NCBI RefSeq assembly: GCF_014191355.1 | Contig: NZ_JACHWM010000001.1 | Span: forward strand, 1-64,000 | Length of the DNA stretch: 64,000 bases | Reading direction: 5' to 3' | From: Methylobacterium sp. R2-1 | Lineage (GTDB): Bacteria; Pseudomonadota; Alphaproteobacteria; Rhizobiales; Beijerinckiaceae | The notes under the pieces: model-generated | Databases searched by the model: none | The model's input: the letters and a program-made list of their open reading frames with translations, nothing else | Told to the model about the DNA's origin: nothing | Shown: positions 45,888 through 54,771 of the stretch, piece by piece | How the letters are laid out: every line of letters starts with the position of its first letter | Numbering within the stretch: position 1 is the first letter of the stretch | Program-made: the position numbers and the translations under genes

Positions 45888-46517
45888 ATGTCCGCCGCCA
45901 ACTTTCGGATCCGCCTCCATCAGGGCGACCTGCCGCTCGACTTCGCACCCGCTGCGGCCATTGCCATCGATACCGAGACGCTGGGCCTCAACCCGCACCG
46001 TGACCGGCTCTGCGTCGTGCAGGTCTCCCGCGGCGACGGTAGCGCCGATGTGGTTCAGATCCGGCCCGGCGATCCGGCGCCGGAGCGGTTGGCGGCGGTC
46101 CTCGCCGACCCGCAGGTCGTCAAGATCTTCCACTTCGCCCGGTTCGATCTCGCGGTGCTGTTCAAGGCGTTCGGCGTGATGCCGGCACCGGTCTACTGCA
46201 CCAAGGTCGCTTCCAAGCTCGCCCGCACCTACACGGACCGTCACGGCCTCAAGGACGTGGTGCGCGAGCTCGTGGGTGTCGATCTCTCCAAGCAGCAGCA
46301 ATCGTCCGATTGGGGCGCGGCGGCGTTGAGCCAGGCGCAGATCGATTATGCGGCCTCCGACGTCCTCTACCTGCACGCTGCCCGCGAGCGCCTGGACACC
46401 ATGCTCGCCCGCGAAGGCCGCACCGAGATGGCACGGGCCTGTTTCGACTTCCTGCCGACCCGGGCCAAGCTGGATCTGGCCGGATGGCCGGAAGTCGACA
46501 TCTTCGCTCACACCTGA
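45888..46517 (+). CDS. rnd: Short ribonuclease D-type 3'-5' exonuclease
   Basis: A 209-residue protein with the DEDDy exonuclease set: Asp28 and Glu30 (in AIDTETLGL), Asp87 (in HFARFDLAVL), and Tyr154 and Asp158 (in DYAASDVLYL). It is about half the length of E. coli RNase D because the HRDC domains are absent, as is common in alphaproteobacteria. It trims tRNA or other structured RNA 3' ends. It precedes the lptC-lptA-lptB-rpoN block, a conserved arrangement. Confidence 0.93.
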   Translation: MSAANFRIRLHQGDLPLDFAPAAAIAIDTETLGLNPHRDRLCVVQVSRGDGSADVVQIRPGDPAPERLAAVLADPQVVKIFHFARFDLAVLFKAFGVMPAPVYCTKVASKLARTYTDRHGLKDVVRELVGVDLSKQQQSSDWGAAALSQAQIDYAASDVLYLHAARERLDTMLAREGRTEMARACFDFLPTRAKLDLAGWPEVDIFAHT

Positions 46518-46786
46518 GTCGCGCGCGCTCCTCGAAGGTCAGCGTCGCTTCCGCGAAGAGGAACGCGGCCGAATACGTGGCCTGAGGCCGAGGCCGGCAG
46601 CGATGCCGGCCGGCAACGCCTCCGCGGAAGAGTGCCGAGACGCGGCACTTCGCGCTGCTTTCGGTGCGGGGGCGCACGCGGGTGGCGTTGATCATTGCTC
46701 GAAGACGAGGCCATAACTTCGCCACCGCACCGGGGCATCCGGCCGGCAGGGCGCGATCGCGGGCGCGCCGACCCTTCAGGAACGCG

Positions 46787-47545
46787 ATGCAGGCGGCCGA
46801 CACCATCCAGACGGAGACGGATCTCCTCGCGCTTGCCGCGAATGAGAACGCGCGTCGCAAGCGGGCGCATGGGCGGGCGCGCCGGCACAGCGCGCAGGTG
46901 CGCACGTTGCGCCGGGTCATTCCCGTTGCCGCCGGGCTTGCCGTCTTGGGTCTTGCCGGGATCGTGCTGTGGAGCCCGCTCTCCGGCAGCATCCCCAACG
47001 TCTCCATCGGTCCGATCAGCGTCTCGGGCACGAAGGTCACGATGGAGAACCCGCGTCTGTCCGGCTTCCGCAAGGGCGAGCGGGGCTACGAGGTGGTTGC
47101 CGACGCTGCGCAGCAGGACGTGCGCAAGCCCAGCATCATCGAGCTGCAGGCCATGAAGGGCCACGTCGCTACCGACGAAAAGGGTGGCCGTGCCTATCTG
47201 CAGGCCCAGGGCGGCGTGTTCGACTCCACCCGCGAGTCGCTCAACCTCGAGAACGACATCCGCCTCTGGACCGACAAGGGCGAGGAGGTTCGCCTCTCGG
47301 TCGCCACCGTCGATTTCAAGACCGGGAGCCTGCGCTCCTCTAAGGCCGTCACCGTGACGGTGCCCTCGGGCTCCATCGTTGCCGACAGCCTCGACGTGGT
47401 CGAGAACGGCCGGGTCGTCTCCTTCGTCGGTCGCGTTCATGCCGTGTTCCACGGCGAGGACGCCGAGAAGGAGAGCGGTACCAAGGTCGCCGCGCGGGCG
47501 GACGTCGAGCGCATCCACACCTCCGCGGCGGAACCCACGCGATGA
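46787..47545 (+). CDS. lptC: LPS export protein LptC
   Basis: A 252-residue protein from ATG 46787; the upstream frame is Arg-rich noise. A basic N-terminus leads into one membrane anchor (VIPVAAGLAVLGLAGIVLWS). The periplasmic part has beta-jellyroll character (VTMENPRLSGFRKGERGYEV, VADSLDVVENGRVVSFVGRV). LptC receives LPS from the LptBFG pump and passes it to LptA. The stop overlaps the lptA start (ATGA). It is longer than E. coli LptC (191 residues), as usual in this class. Confidence 0.92.
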   Translation: MQAADTIQTETDLLALAANENARRKRAHGRARRHSAQVRTLRRVIPVAAGLAVLGLAGIVLWSPLSGSIPNVSIGPISVSGTKVTMENPRLSGFRKGERGYEVVADAAQQDVRKPSIIELQAMKGHVATDEKGGRAYLQAQGGVFDSTRESLNLENDIRLWTDKGEEVRLSVATVDFKTGSLRSSKAVTVTVPSGSIVADSLDVVENGRVVSFVGRVHAVFHGEDAEKESGTKVAARADVERIHTSAAEPTR

Positions 47546-48294
47546 AACCGCGTCTCGGCCCGGTGCTTGTCACCGGCCTCGCTCTCCTCCTGGCGCAGTC
47601 CGCCGCCGCAGCTCCGGCCAAGGATGGTGCCAAGGACGCGGTGAAGGAGAAGTCTGCGCCGCTCGGCACCGTCGGCGGCGGCAAGGGGCCGATCAAGATC
47701 GACGCCGACCGGCTCGACGTGTTCGACAAGGAGAACAAGGCGATCTTCGCCGGCAACGTCGTGGCGGTGCAGGGCGAGAGCACGATCCGCTGCTCGGCCA
47801 TGACCGTCCATTACAAGCGCGACAAGGACAAAGACCCGGGCAAGGATGCGGCCAAGGATGCGGCGAAGGCCGATCCGAAGACGGAGGCCCAGGCCGCCGA
47901 GGACGCGAAGGCCAAGGCGGCGATGGGTGGCAGCGGCATCCGCAAGGTCGAGTGCGCCGGCCCCGTCACCGTCGCACAGAAGGATCAGATCGCCACCGGC
48001 GACAACGCGGTGTTCGATCAGGAAGCCAAACGCATCGTGCTGAGCGGCAACGTTGTGCTCAGCCAGTGCCAGAACGTCACCCGCGGCTCGCGGCTCGTCT
48101 ACGACATGGCGACGGGCCGGGCGAATATGGATCCGGTGGCGGGCGGGCGCGTCTCGGCGATGTTCGTGCCCGGCGAGGGTGGCGAGGCCAAGGGCGGCCA
48201 GCCGAAGGGCTGCGCGCAGCCCTCCGTGGCCGCCAAGCCCGGCGGCAAGGCGGCCGAGAAGCCGGCCGCGAAGACGCGGGCGCAGGCGAACTGA
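47542..48294 (+). CDS. lptA: LPS transport periplasmic bridge protein LptA (OstA-like)
   Basis: A 250-residue protein overlapping lptC by four bases. A signal peptide (cleavage near AAAAP) precedes the OstA-like domain: IKIDADRLDVFDKENKAIFA, GNVVAVQGESTIRCSAMTVH, then TGDNAVFDQEAKRIVLSGNV. A charged Lys/Asp/Ala insertion at about 92-131 interrupts the jellyroll between repeats. LptA forms the periplasmic bridge from LptC to LptD. The tail is Lys/Ala-rich. It is followed within two bases by lptB. Confidence 0.92.
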   Translation: MKPRLGPVLVTGLALLLAQSAAAAPAKDGAKDAVKEKSAPLGTVGGGKGPIKIDADRLDVFDKENKAIFAGNVVAVQGESTIRCSAMTVHYKRDKDKDPGKDAAKDAAKADPKTEAQAAEDAKAKAAMGGSGIRKVECAGPVTVAQKDQIATGDNAVFDQEAKRIVLSGNVVLSQCQNVTRGSRLVYDMATGRANMDPVAGGRVSAMFVPGEGGEAKGGQPKGCAQPSVAAKPGGKAAEKPAAKTRAQAN

Positions 48295-48296
48295 CC

Positions 48297-49181
48297 GTGA
48301 CGGGAGCCGGGATGCCCGCGGGCGTGCCGCTTCGGGCGGTCGCCGAGCCGAGGCCGGCGAGCCGCGGCCGCAGCGGCTCATGGTTCGGCCGTGTCTTCGG
48401 GCGCGGCGGATCGGCGCCGCAGACGGCGCCCGATGCCGCCCTTGCCGAGGGCAGCGGTCCGGGCGTGCTGCATGTGCGGGGCCTTCGCAAGAGCTACGGC
48501 ACGCGCACCGTCGTCCACGAAGCGGGCCTCACCGTCCATAACGGCGAGGCGGTGGGGCTGCTCGGGCCGAACGGCGCCGGCAAGACCACGATCTTCTACA
48601 TGATCACCGGCCTCGTGCCGGCCGACCGCGGCTTCATCAGCCTCGACGGCATGGAGATCACGCACCTGCCCATGTACCAGCGGGCCCGGCTCGGCATCGG
48701 CTACCTGCCGCAGGAAGCCTCGATCTTCCGCGGACTGTCGGTCGAAGACAATATCCGCGCGGTGCTGGAGGTGGCCGAGCCCAATCGCAAGGCTCGCGAG
48801 CGCAAGCTCGACTCGCTGCTCGAAGAGTTCGACATCGCTCGCCTGCGCAAGTCGCCCTCGATTGCGCTCTCGGGTGGTGAGCGCCGCCGCTGCGAGATCG
48901 CCCGAGCGCTCGCCTCCTCGCCGACCTTCATGCTGCTCGACGAGCCGTTTGCCGGCATCGACCCCATCGCCGTCGGTGACATCCAGGATCTGGTGAAGCA
49001 TCTGAAGCAGCGCGGCATCGGCGTGCTCATTACCGACCACAATGTCCGCGAGACGCTAGGCCTGATCGACCGCGCCTACATTGCCCATTCGGGCCGCATC
49101 CTGACCGAGGGCACCCCCGAGCAGATCGTGGCGAACGAGGATGCGCGTCGGCTCTATCTCGGCGAGGATTTCCGGCTTTAA
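48297..49181 (+). CDS. lptB: LPS export ABC transporter ATPase LptB
   Basis: 294 residues from GTG 48297, two bases after the lptA stop; an ATG at 48312 is an alternative. The ABC ATPase has Walker A GPNGAGKTT, a Q-loop in GIGYLPQEASIFRGL, signature LSGGERRRCEIARAL, Walker B FMLLDEPFAGIDP and the switch His in ITDHNVRETL. LptB powers LPS extraction with LptF/LptG, which are not encoded here. About 55 N-terminal residues (Arg/Gly/Ser/Pro-rich) precede the ATPase fold; this extension is not essential to the fold and the true start could be later. Confidence 0.95.
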   Translation: MTGAGMPAGVPLRAVAEPRPASRGRSGSWFGRVFGRGGSAPQTAPDAALAEGSGPGVLHVRGLRKSYGTRTVVHEAGLTVHNGEAVGLLGPNGAGKTTIFYMITGLVPADRGFISLDGMEITHLPMYQRARLGIGYLPQEASIFRGLSVEDNIRAVLEVAEPNRKARERKLDSLLEEFDIARLRKSPSIALSGGERRRCEIARALASSPTFMLLDEPFAGIDPIAVGDIQDLVKHLKQRGIGVLITDHNVRETLGLIDRAYIAHSGRILTEGTPEQIVANEDARRLYLGEDFRL

Positions 49182-49490
49182 GCCGTCCTTCCCGAACGGC
49201 CGCGGGTGCCCGGTGTCGTTGAATGGTCGCTCCGGAGAAGATCCAGCGGCGGTAACCACCCCTGAACCACGCGCGTCGACGCCCAGGTCGCGCGCAAGGT
49301 TTTCTTGATCCTTGAAATGCAATCCATCCGATGAGCCTCACGCAGCGCGTGTGGGAGCTTCGTCCTGTTTGATCGGCGAAGGTCTGTGGCAATGCTGCCG
49401 GGGTGGAGGGATTTCGGGGAGTGGGCGCCAAACAGACTTTGACGGGCGGTTCAGATGTGGCTAGACCTAAACTAAGGAGAAGCAAAGAAC
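49182..49490. other. lptB-rpoN intergenic region
   Basis: 309 bases with no credible gene. The rpoN ribosome-binding site (AAGGAG, 49474-49479) is at the right end. No clear -24/-12 sigma-54 or -35/-10 promoter could be identified. Confidence 0.4.
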
Positions 49491-51095
49491 GTGCCGAAAG
49501 CGGCGCGGCTCGCGCTCGGTCTGCGATTTATCAACGATTTCTGGGGGTTGGACGTCGAGATGAGTCTGTTGCAACGGCTCGAAATGCGCCAGGGCCAAGC
49601 CCTGGTGATGACGCCGCAACTGCTGCAGGCGATCAAGCTGCTGCAGCTCTCGCAGATCGATCTCACAGCCTATGTCGATGCCGAGCTGGAGCGCAATCCG
49701 CTCTTGGAGCGCGTCGAGGGTGACGGAACGCCGGAGCGCGAGGCGCCGGAGGCGTCAGGTGACGGCGAACACGAAGGCAGCGACGGTGCGGAGCCCGACG
49801 CGTGGCTCGCTTCCGATATGACGGCGAGCCGCAGCGAGATCGAGAGCGACCTCGACACGCGCCTCGACAACGTGTTCGCCGACGAGAATCCGGCGCCGCG
49901 CGAGACGGGGGCCGGCGACATGCTCTCCCTGACTCCCGCGCCCTACGGCAATGCCGGCGGCAGCTTCGACGGTGAGCTTCCCGACTTCGAGTCGACGCTC
50001 ACCGCCGAGACGTCCTTGCGCGAGCACCTCGCCGCGCAGCTCGACCTCGCGACGCACAACCCGTCCGACCGGCTGATCGGCAGCTTTCTCATCGATGCGG
50101 TGGACGATGCCGGTTATCTGCGCGAGGACATCGACGGTGTCGCTGAGCGGCTCGGCGCCTCGCTCGATGATGTCGCTCGCGTCCTGAAGCTCGTCCAGAC
50201 CTTCGACCCGCCGGGCATCGCCGCCCGAGATCTCGCCGAATGTCTCGCGATCCAGCTGCGCGAGCAGGACCGGTTCGATCCGGCCATGCAGGCGCTGGTC
50301 TCGCGCCTCGACCTCGTGGCCAAGCGCGACTTCCCGGCCCTGCGCCGTTTGTGCGGCGTGGACGACGAGGATCTCGTCGAGATGCTGTCCGAGATCCGCC
50401 GGCTCGACCCGAAGCCCGGGCGCGCCTTCGGATCGCACGCCGTCGAGGTGCTGATCCCCGACGTGTTCGTCCGCCCCGCTCCGGACGGCTCCTGGCTGGT
50501 GGAGTTGAATTCCGAGGCGCTGCCGCGGGTCCTGGTCAACCAGAGCTACTATGCCCGCGTCTCCAAGGGAGCCGTGGCAGAGGGCGACAAGGCGTTCCTG
50601 TCCGAGTGTCTGCAGACCGCCAACTGGCTCACCCGCAGCCTCGAGCAGCGGGCGCGCACGATCCTCAAGGTCGCCACCGAGATCGTGCGCCAGCAGGACG
50701 CCTTCTTCCTCCACGGCGTCGCCCACCTGCGCCCGCTGAACCTCAAGACGGTTGCAGAAGCGATCGGCATGCACGAATCCACCGTCTCGCGGGTCACCTC
50801 CAACAAGTCGATCGGCACGAGCCGCGGCACCCTGGAGATGAAGTACTTCTTCACTGCCGCGATCCCCGGCGCGGCGGGCGCGGCGGCCCACTCGTCCGAG
50901 GCCGTGCGCCACCGCATCAAGCAGCTCGTGGACGCGGAAGCCTCCGATGTCCTGTCCGACGACGCGCTGGTGCAGCGCCTGCGCGACGAGGGCGTCGATA
51001 TCGCCCGCCGCACCGTCGCCAAGTATCGCGAGTCGCTGCGCATTCCTTCGTCGATCGACCGCCGCCGCGCCAAGATGGCGACGGCTGCCCGCTGA
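49491..51095 (+). CDS. rpoN: RNA polymerase sigma-54 factor
   Basis: 534 residues from GTG 49491, supported by TAAGGAGA eleven bases upstream; the ATG at 49560 (MSLLQRLEMRQGQ) matches the usual family start and would give 511 residues. Region I has the Gln-rich helix LVMTPQLLQAIKLLQLS. Region II is acidic. The core-binding domain and helix-turn-helix (LKTVAEAIGMHESTVSRVTS) follow. The RpoN box ARRTVAKYRE is near residues 505-514. It directs transcription of nitrogen and other activator-dependent genes. The order lptB-rpoN-hpf-ptsN is the classic one. Confidence 0.97.
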   Translation: MPKAARLALGLRFINDFWGLDVEMSLLQRLEMRQGQALVMTPQLLQAIKLLQLSQIDLTAYVDAELERNPLLERVEGDGTPEREAPEASGDGEHEGSDGAEPDAWLASDMTASRSEIESDLDTRLDNVFADENPAPRETGAGDMLSLTPAPYGNAGGSFDGELPDFESTLTAETSLREHLAAQLDLATHNPSDRLIGSFLIDAVDDAGYLREDIDGVAERLGASLDDVARVLKLVQTFDPPGIAARDLAECLAIQLREQDRFDPAMQALVSRLDLVAKRDFPALRRLCGVDDEDLVEMLSEIRRLDPKPGRAFGSHAVEVLIPDVFVRPAPDGSWLVELNSEALPRVLVNQSYYARVSKGAVAEGDKAFLSECLQTANWLTRSLEQRARTILKVATEIVRQQDAFFLHGVAHLRPLNLKTVAEAIGMHESTVSRVTSNKSIGTSRGTLEMKYFFTAAIPGAAGAAAHSSEAVRHRIKQLVDAEASDVLSDDALVQRLRDEGVDIARRTVAKYRESLRIPSSIDRRRAKMATAAR

Positions 51096-51207
51096 CGCCG
51101 GGAGCGGCGACGGCACGCGAAAGCCTTGTGCCGGCTCGACTTCGCGTTGACTTGATCCGTCCCCCTTTCTAACTCTCGAAGCCCTCGGGAGAAAAGCGGA
51201 GACGTCG

Positions 51208-51819
51208 ATGGCAGGTTTGCGGGTGACGGGGCATGGCCTCGATCTCGGTACGGCCCTGCGAGGCCGAGTCGAAGACCGCATGGCGGCGACGCTTTCGAAG
51301 TACCTCGATCCGCATATGAGCGGGACCTGCACGGGGCACGTGACGCTGCGGCGAGACGGGGCCGCCTTCCGCACCGATTGCGTGCTGCATCTCGTCACCG
51401 GATTGACGCTGGAAGCCTCGGGCGCCGCTCATGACGTGCATGCGAGCTTCGAGCAGACTGCCGACAAGCTCGAGAAGCGCCTGCGCCGCTACAAGCACAA
51501 GCTGAAGGCTCACGGCGCGCCGAGCCATAACGGTGCGGATGTCGAGGCCGCCTACGCCGTCTTCGCCGCGCCCGACGAGGAGGTCGATGATGAGCCTGCC
51601 GAGGCCGCCGACGCGGAGGAGGGCGATCATCCACCGGTGGTGGCCGAGAGCACCCGCACCTTGAAGCGCCAATCCGTGAGCGAGGCGGTCACTGCCCTCG
51701 ACATGACCGGCGCCCCGGTCGTCGTCTTCGTTCACGCTGGCACCGGGCGCATCAACGTCGTATATCGGCGCAGTGATGGTGCGATCGGGTGGGTCGATCC
51801 GCCCGCCGACCGGGGGTAA
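51208..51819 (+). CDS. hpf: Long-form ribosome hibernation promoting factor
   Basis: 203 residues. The N-terminal ~100 residues form the HPF/RaiA domain (LRVTGHGLDLGTALRGRVED, then the basic LEKRLRRYKHKLKAHG). A flexible acidic linker leads to the C-terminal dimerisation domain (ALDMTGAPVVVFVHAGTGRI, NVVYRRSDGAIGWVDPP). The long form pairs ribosomes into 100S dimers in stationary phase. GGAGAAAAGCGGAG lies upstream. It is encoded between rpoN and ptsN. Confidence 0.95.
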   Translation: MAGLRVTGHGLDLGTALRGRVEDRMAATLSKYLDPHMSGTCTGHVTLRRDGAAFRTDCVLHLVTGLTLEASGAAHDVHASFEQTADKLEKRLRRYKHKLKAHGAPSHNGADVEAAYAVFAAPDEEVDDEPAEAADAEEGDHPPVVAESTRTLKRQSVSEAVTALDMTGAPVVVFVHAGTGRINVVYRRSDGAIGWVDPPADRG

Positions 51820-51862
51820 GGCACGGCTCCGTTTCGGGGTACCTCGGGCGTGAACCTGAATC

Positions 51863-51926
51863 TCTCTCACGAAGCTCCGGCTGCGGCCGGAGCGCAAACT
51901 TCCGGATGCCGGAAGGCCGTGAGAGA
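51863..51926 (+). promoter_or_regulatory. Three-way-junction structured element between hpf and ptsN
   Basis: The outer stem TCTCTCAC (51863-51870) pairs perfectly with GTGAGAGA (51919-51926). It encloses two perfect hairpins: GCTCCGGC-TGCG-GCCGGAGC (51874-51893) and TTCCGG-ATG-CCGGAA (51900-51914). It lies 89 bases before the ptsN start. It could be a structured leader, a processing site or a repetitive extragenic element. It resembles no riboswitch I know. Confidence 0.55.
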
Positions 51927-52014
51927 CGCTCTGCCGGGGCCGGCCGGCTCTGGAAGCCGTGCATGGGAACGCGGGACCTGACGGTGGATCCCGCCGACGA
52001 GGCGTTTAGTTTTC

Positions 52015-52482
52015 ATGCCGATGCTCGAATTCCTGAACCCGGACTCCGTCGTCTCTGCCTTGCGCGTGCGGGATAAGAAGCATGTGCTCCAAGAGTTGGC
52101 CGTCCACGCCGCCCGCCGCGTGCCGGGCCTATCCGACCGGGACATCTTCGAGACGCTGCTTCAGCGCGAGCGCCTCGGCTCCACCGGCATCGGCGACGGC
52201 GTGGCCATTCCTCACGGCAAGCTCGCGCAGCTCGATCGGCTGTTCGGCCTCGTCGCCCGACTTGAAAAGCCTGTGGATTTCGATGCCCTCGACGGCCAGC
52301 CCGTCGATGTCGCCTTCCTGCTGCTCGCTCCAGAGACGGCGGGCGCCGACCACCTGAAGGCGTTGGCCCAGGTCGCCCGGCTCCTGCGCGAGCCCGGCAT
52401 GCTGGAGCGCATCCGTAGCGCCCGCGACGCCACCGCTCTCTACGCGCTGCTGGCCAACGGTCCGACGACGCAGGCCGCCTGA
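52015..52482 (+). CDS. ptsN: Nitrogen-regulatory PTS protein EIIA(Ntr)
   Basis: A 155-residue single EIIA domain with the phosphoryl-accepting His67 in GVAIPHGKL; landmarks GSTGIGDGVAIPHG and VDVAFLLLAPETAGADHLKA are intact. In alphaproteobacteria it takes phosphate from a PtsP-NPr relay and adjusts potassium uptake, carbon/nitrogen balance and the stringent response. The position after rpoN and hpf is conserved. The next gene starts two bases after the stop. Confidence 0.96.
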   Translation: MPMLEFLNPDSVVSALRVRDKKHVLQELAVHAARRVPGLSDRDIFETLLQRERLGSTGIGDGVAIPHGKLAQLDRLFGLVARLEKPVDFDALDGQPVDVAFLLLAPETAGADHLKALAQVARLLREPGMLERIRSARDATALYALLANGPTTQAA

Positions 52483-52484
52483 CC

Positions 52485-52814
52485 ATGGTCGCGTTCCGTC
52501 CGCGCAATGCCATCATCCTGGCACTGCTCCTCGCTCCCGGCAGCCTGCGCGCCCAGGGCGAGGCGGCCTGTGCCCGTGACGTGCTGGTGGCCGGGTCGAT
52601 GCAGCGGCAGGCGATCGAGCAACTCGAAGGCGGCGGCGAGGACGAGGCGAGCCTCTGCCGCGTCTGGCGCCGCCACGTCGAAACCATGCGCCGGATCGCG
52701 GGCGTCTATGGCCGCTGCCTGTCCGGGCCCGAACGGACTGATCGCCTGTCCCAGGTTCAGACCTCGGAGAAGGAGTTTGCGGGCCTCGTGCGCAGCCGCT
52801 GCCGCGGGATGTGA
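52485..52814 (+). CDS. Small exported hypothetical protein
   Basis: A 109-residue protein starting two bases after the ptsN stop, so probably co-transcribed. A signal peptide (AIILALLLAPGSLRAQ) is followed by a helical domain with four cysteines (in AACARDV, ASLCRVW, YGRCLSG and RSRCRGM), a spacing that could form two disulphides in the periplasm. No family is recognised. Confidence 0.7.
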   Translation: MVAFRPRNAIILALLLAPGSLRAQGEAACARDVLVAGSMQRQAIEQLEGGGEDEASLCRVWRRHVETMRRIAGVYGRCLSGPERTDRLSQVQTSEKEFAGLVRSRCRGM

Positions 52815-52953
52815 GGCCCGGCGCCCTCTCTCCGCGGATGACGGCCATGATCAGAGGTCGAGCGCGGCTGTTCGTGCCGCGCAATTCGTGCATGATCGGT
52901 GCAGCCGCCCGTGAGCCTCGTCCGGGCCCCTCCGGTCCGGAAGCTGATCGACC

Positions 52954-53979
52954 GTGCTCCCCTTTCCCTTCACCGCCATCGTCGCCCAGGAGGAGATGAA
53001 GCGGGCGCTGCTGATCGCGGCGGTCGATCCCTCCGTCGGTGGCGTTCTGATCTTCGGCGATCGCGGCACCGGCAAGTCGACCGCGGTGCGGGCGCTCGCG
53101 GCGCTGCTGCCGAAAATCCGGGCGGTGGCGGGCTGCCCCTATTCCTGCTCGCCCGACAGCCCGGCCGAGGCCTGCCCACACTGCTCTCAGCAGAGAGGGC
53201 AGGGGAGAGGCAAGAGCCATCAGATCCCGGTGCCGGTGGTCGATCTGCCGCTCGGCGCCACCGAGGACCGGGTGGTCGGCGCCCTCGATCTGGAACGGGC
53301 ACTGACGCGGGGCGAGAAGGCGTTCGAGCCGGGCCTGCTGGCGCGGGCCAACCGCGGCTTCCTCTACATCGACGAGGCGAACCTGCTGGAGGACCATCTC
53401 GTGGACCTCCTGCTCGATGTGGCGGCCTCTGGGGTCAACACGGTGGAGCGCGAGGGCCTGTCGCTGCGCCACCCGGCCCGCTTCGTCCTCGTCGGCAGCG
53501 GCAATCCGGAGGAGGGGGAGCTGCGCCCGCAGCTTCTCGACCGTTTCGGTCTTGCCTGTGAGGTGACGACGCCGACCGACATCGCTACCCGAATCGAGGT
53601 CGTGCGGCGGCGCGACGCCTACGAGCGCGACAGCCAGGGGTTCTGCGCCGCGCAAACGAAGGCGGAGAAGGTGCTGCAGAAGACGATCCTGTCGGCCCGC
53701 GAGCGCCTCGTCGGCATGAGCGTGCCAGACGCGGTGCTGGAAAGTGCGGCCCGGCTCTGCCTCGCGCTCGGTACCGACGGCCTGCGCGGCGAACTCACCC
53801 TGATGCGCACCGCCCGCGCACTCGCGGCCCTCGAAGGTGCGGACGTCGTCTCGATCGGGCATCTGCGGCAGGTCGCCCCGAGCGCGCTCCGCCATCGCCT
53901 GCGCCGCAATCCCCTCGACGAATCGGGCTCCACGGCGCGCGTGGCGCGGGCCGTGGAGGAGGTGTTGGGCGCGGGCTAA
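52954..53979 (+). CDS. bchI: Magnesium chelatase ATPase subunit I
   Basis: 341 residues from GTG 52954. An AAA+ ATPase with Walker A GDRGTGKST (35-43), PVVDLPLGATEDRVVGALDL, ERALTRGEKAFEPGLLARAN, Walker B RGFLYIDEANLLEDHLVDLL, and RFVLVGSGNPEEGELRPQLL. With BchD and BchH it inserts Mg2+ into protoporphyrin IX for bacteriochlorophyll. Four cysteines (61, 65, 74, 77) in the insertion after Walker A could bind zinc. bchD is not downstream; the next gene is gpmA on the other strand. A general chelatase-like AAA+ role is the alternative. Confidence 0.88.
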   Translation: MLPFPFTAIVAQEEMKRALLIAAVDPSVGGVLIFGDRGTGKSTAVRALAALLPKIRAVAGCPYSCSPDSPAEACPHCSQQRGQGRGKSHQIPVPVVDLPLGATEDRVVGALDLERALTRGEKAFEPGLLARANRGFLYIDEANLLEDHLVDLLLDVAASGVNTVEREGLSLRHPARFVLVGSGNPEEGELRPQLLDRFGLACEVTTPTDIATRIEVVRRRDAYERDSQGFCAAQTKAEKVLQKTILSARERLVGMSVPDAVLESAARLCLALGTDGLRGELTLMRTARALAALEGADVVSIGHLRQVAPSALRHRLRRNPLDESGSTARVARAVEEVLGAG

Positions 53980-53989
53980 GCCTTACGCC

Positions 53990-54628
53990 TCAGTCGTCCT
54001 GGTCGATGTCCTTGTCGAGGATCAGCTTCGACTCGACCGTGGTGTCGGCCTTGAGGTGGTAGACCAGCGGGATGCCGGTCGCGATCTCCAGGCTGGCGAT
54101 GGTCTTCGTAGTCATGCCATCGAGCACCATGACCAGCGCCCGCAGCGAGTTGCCGTGGGCCGCGACCAGAACCCGCTCGCCCGACATGACGCGTGGCAGG
54201 ATCGTCTGAATGTAGTAGGGCAGCACCCGCGCGGCGGTGTCCTTGAGGCTCTCGCCGCCGGGCGGCGGTACGTCGTAGGAGCGGCGCCACTCGTGGACCT
54301 GCGCATCGCCCCAGCGCTCGCGGGCGTCGTCCTTGTTGAGGCCGGAGAGATCGCCGTAATCGCGCTCGTTCAGCGCCTCGTTGCGGATCGTCTCTAGGCC
54401 GCTCTGGCCCATCTCCTCAAGGATCAGGGCGCAGGTGTTCTGGGCGCGCCGCAGGTTCGAGGTAAAGGCCACGTCGAACCGCGTGCCTTGGGCTTTGAGC
54501 CAGCGCCCCGCCCGCCGCGCCTCATCGATTCCGAGTTCCGTCAGCTCCGGGTCGCGCCAGCCGGTGAACAACTTCTTCAGGTTCCATTCGCTCTGGCCGT
54601 GCCGAGCGAGGACGAGCAGGCGCTCCAT
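53990..54628 (-). CDS. gpmA: 2,3-bisphosphoglycerate-dependent phosphoglycerate mutase
   Basis: A 212-residue protein from the ATG complementing 54626-54628; the open frame upstream is trimmed. The catalytic motif [10 protein letters not shown] carries the phospho-His. [17 protein letters not shown] and the second His in [13 protein letters not shown] complete the active site. It interconverts 3- and 2-phosphoglycerate. The C-terminal flap ends in Asp residues. It lies downstream of dapB on the same strand. Confidence 0.96.
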   Translation of the reverse strand: MERLLVLARHGQSEWNLKKLFTGWRDPELTELGIDEARRAGRWLKAQGTRFDVAFTSNLRRAQNTCALILEEMGQSGLETIRNEALNERDYGDLSGLNKDDARERWGDAQVHEWRRSYDVPPPGGESLKDTAARVLPYYIQTILPRVMSGERVLVAAHGNSLRALVMVLDGMTTKTIASLEIATGIPLVYHLKADTTVESKLILDKDIDQDD

Positions 54629-54771
54629 GGGAAGGGTCTCTCCGGAGAAGGGCAAGGTGAGGCCGCCGTGGCACGGCGCCTCGCCATCATGGGGCGGGCC
54701 TCTACCAGAGGCGGCGGCGCCTCCCAAGCCCAAGCCTGACGTTCCGCCGAATTCGTTATTCGAGAAACAGT

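Noticed and set aside
49755..51398. 547-codon minus-strand frame opposite rpoN
   Set aside because: Shadow of rpoN; rpoN is unmistakable on the other strand.
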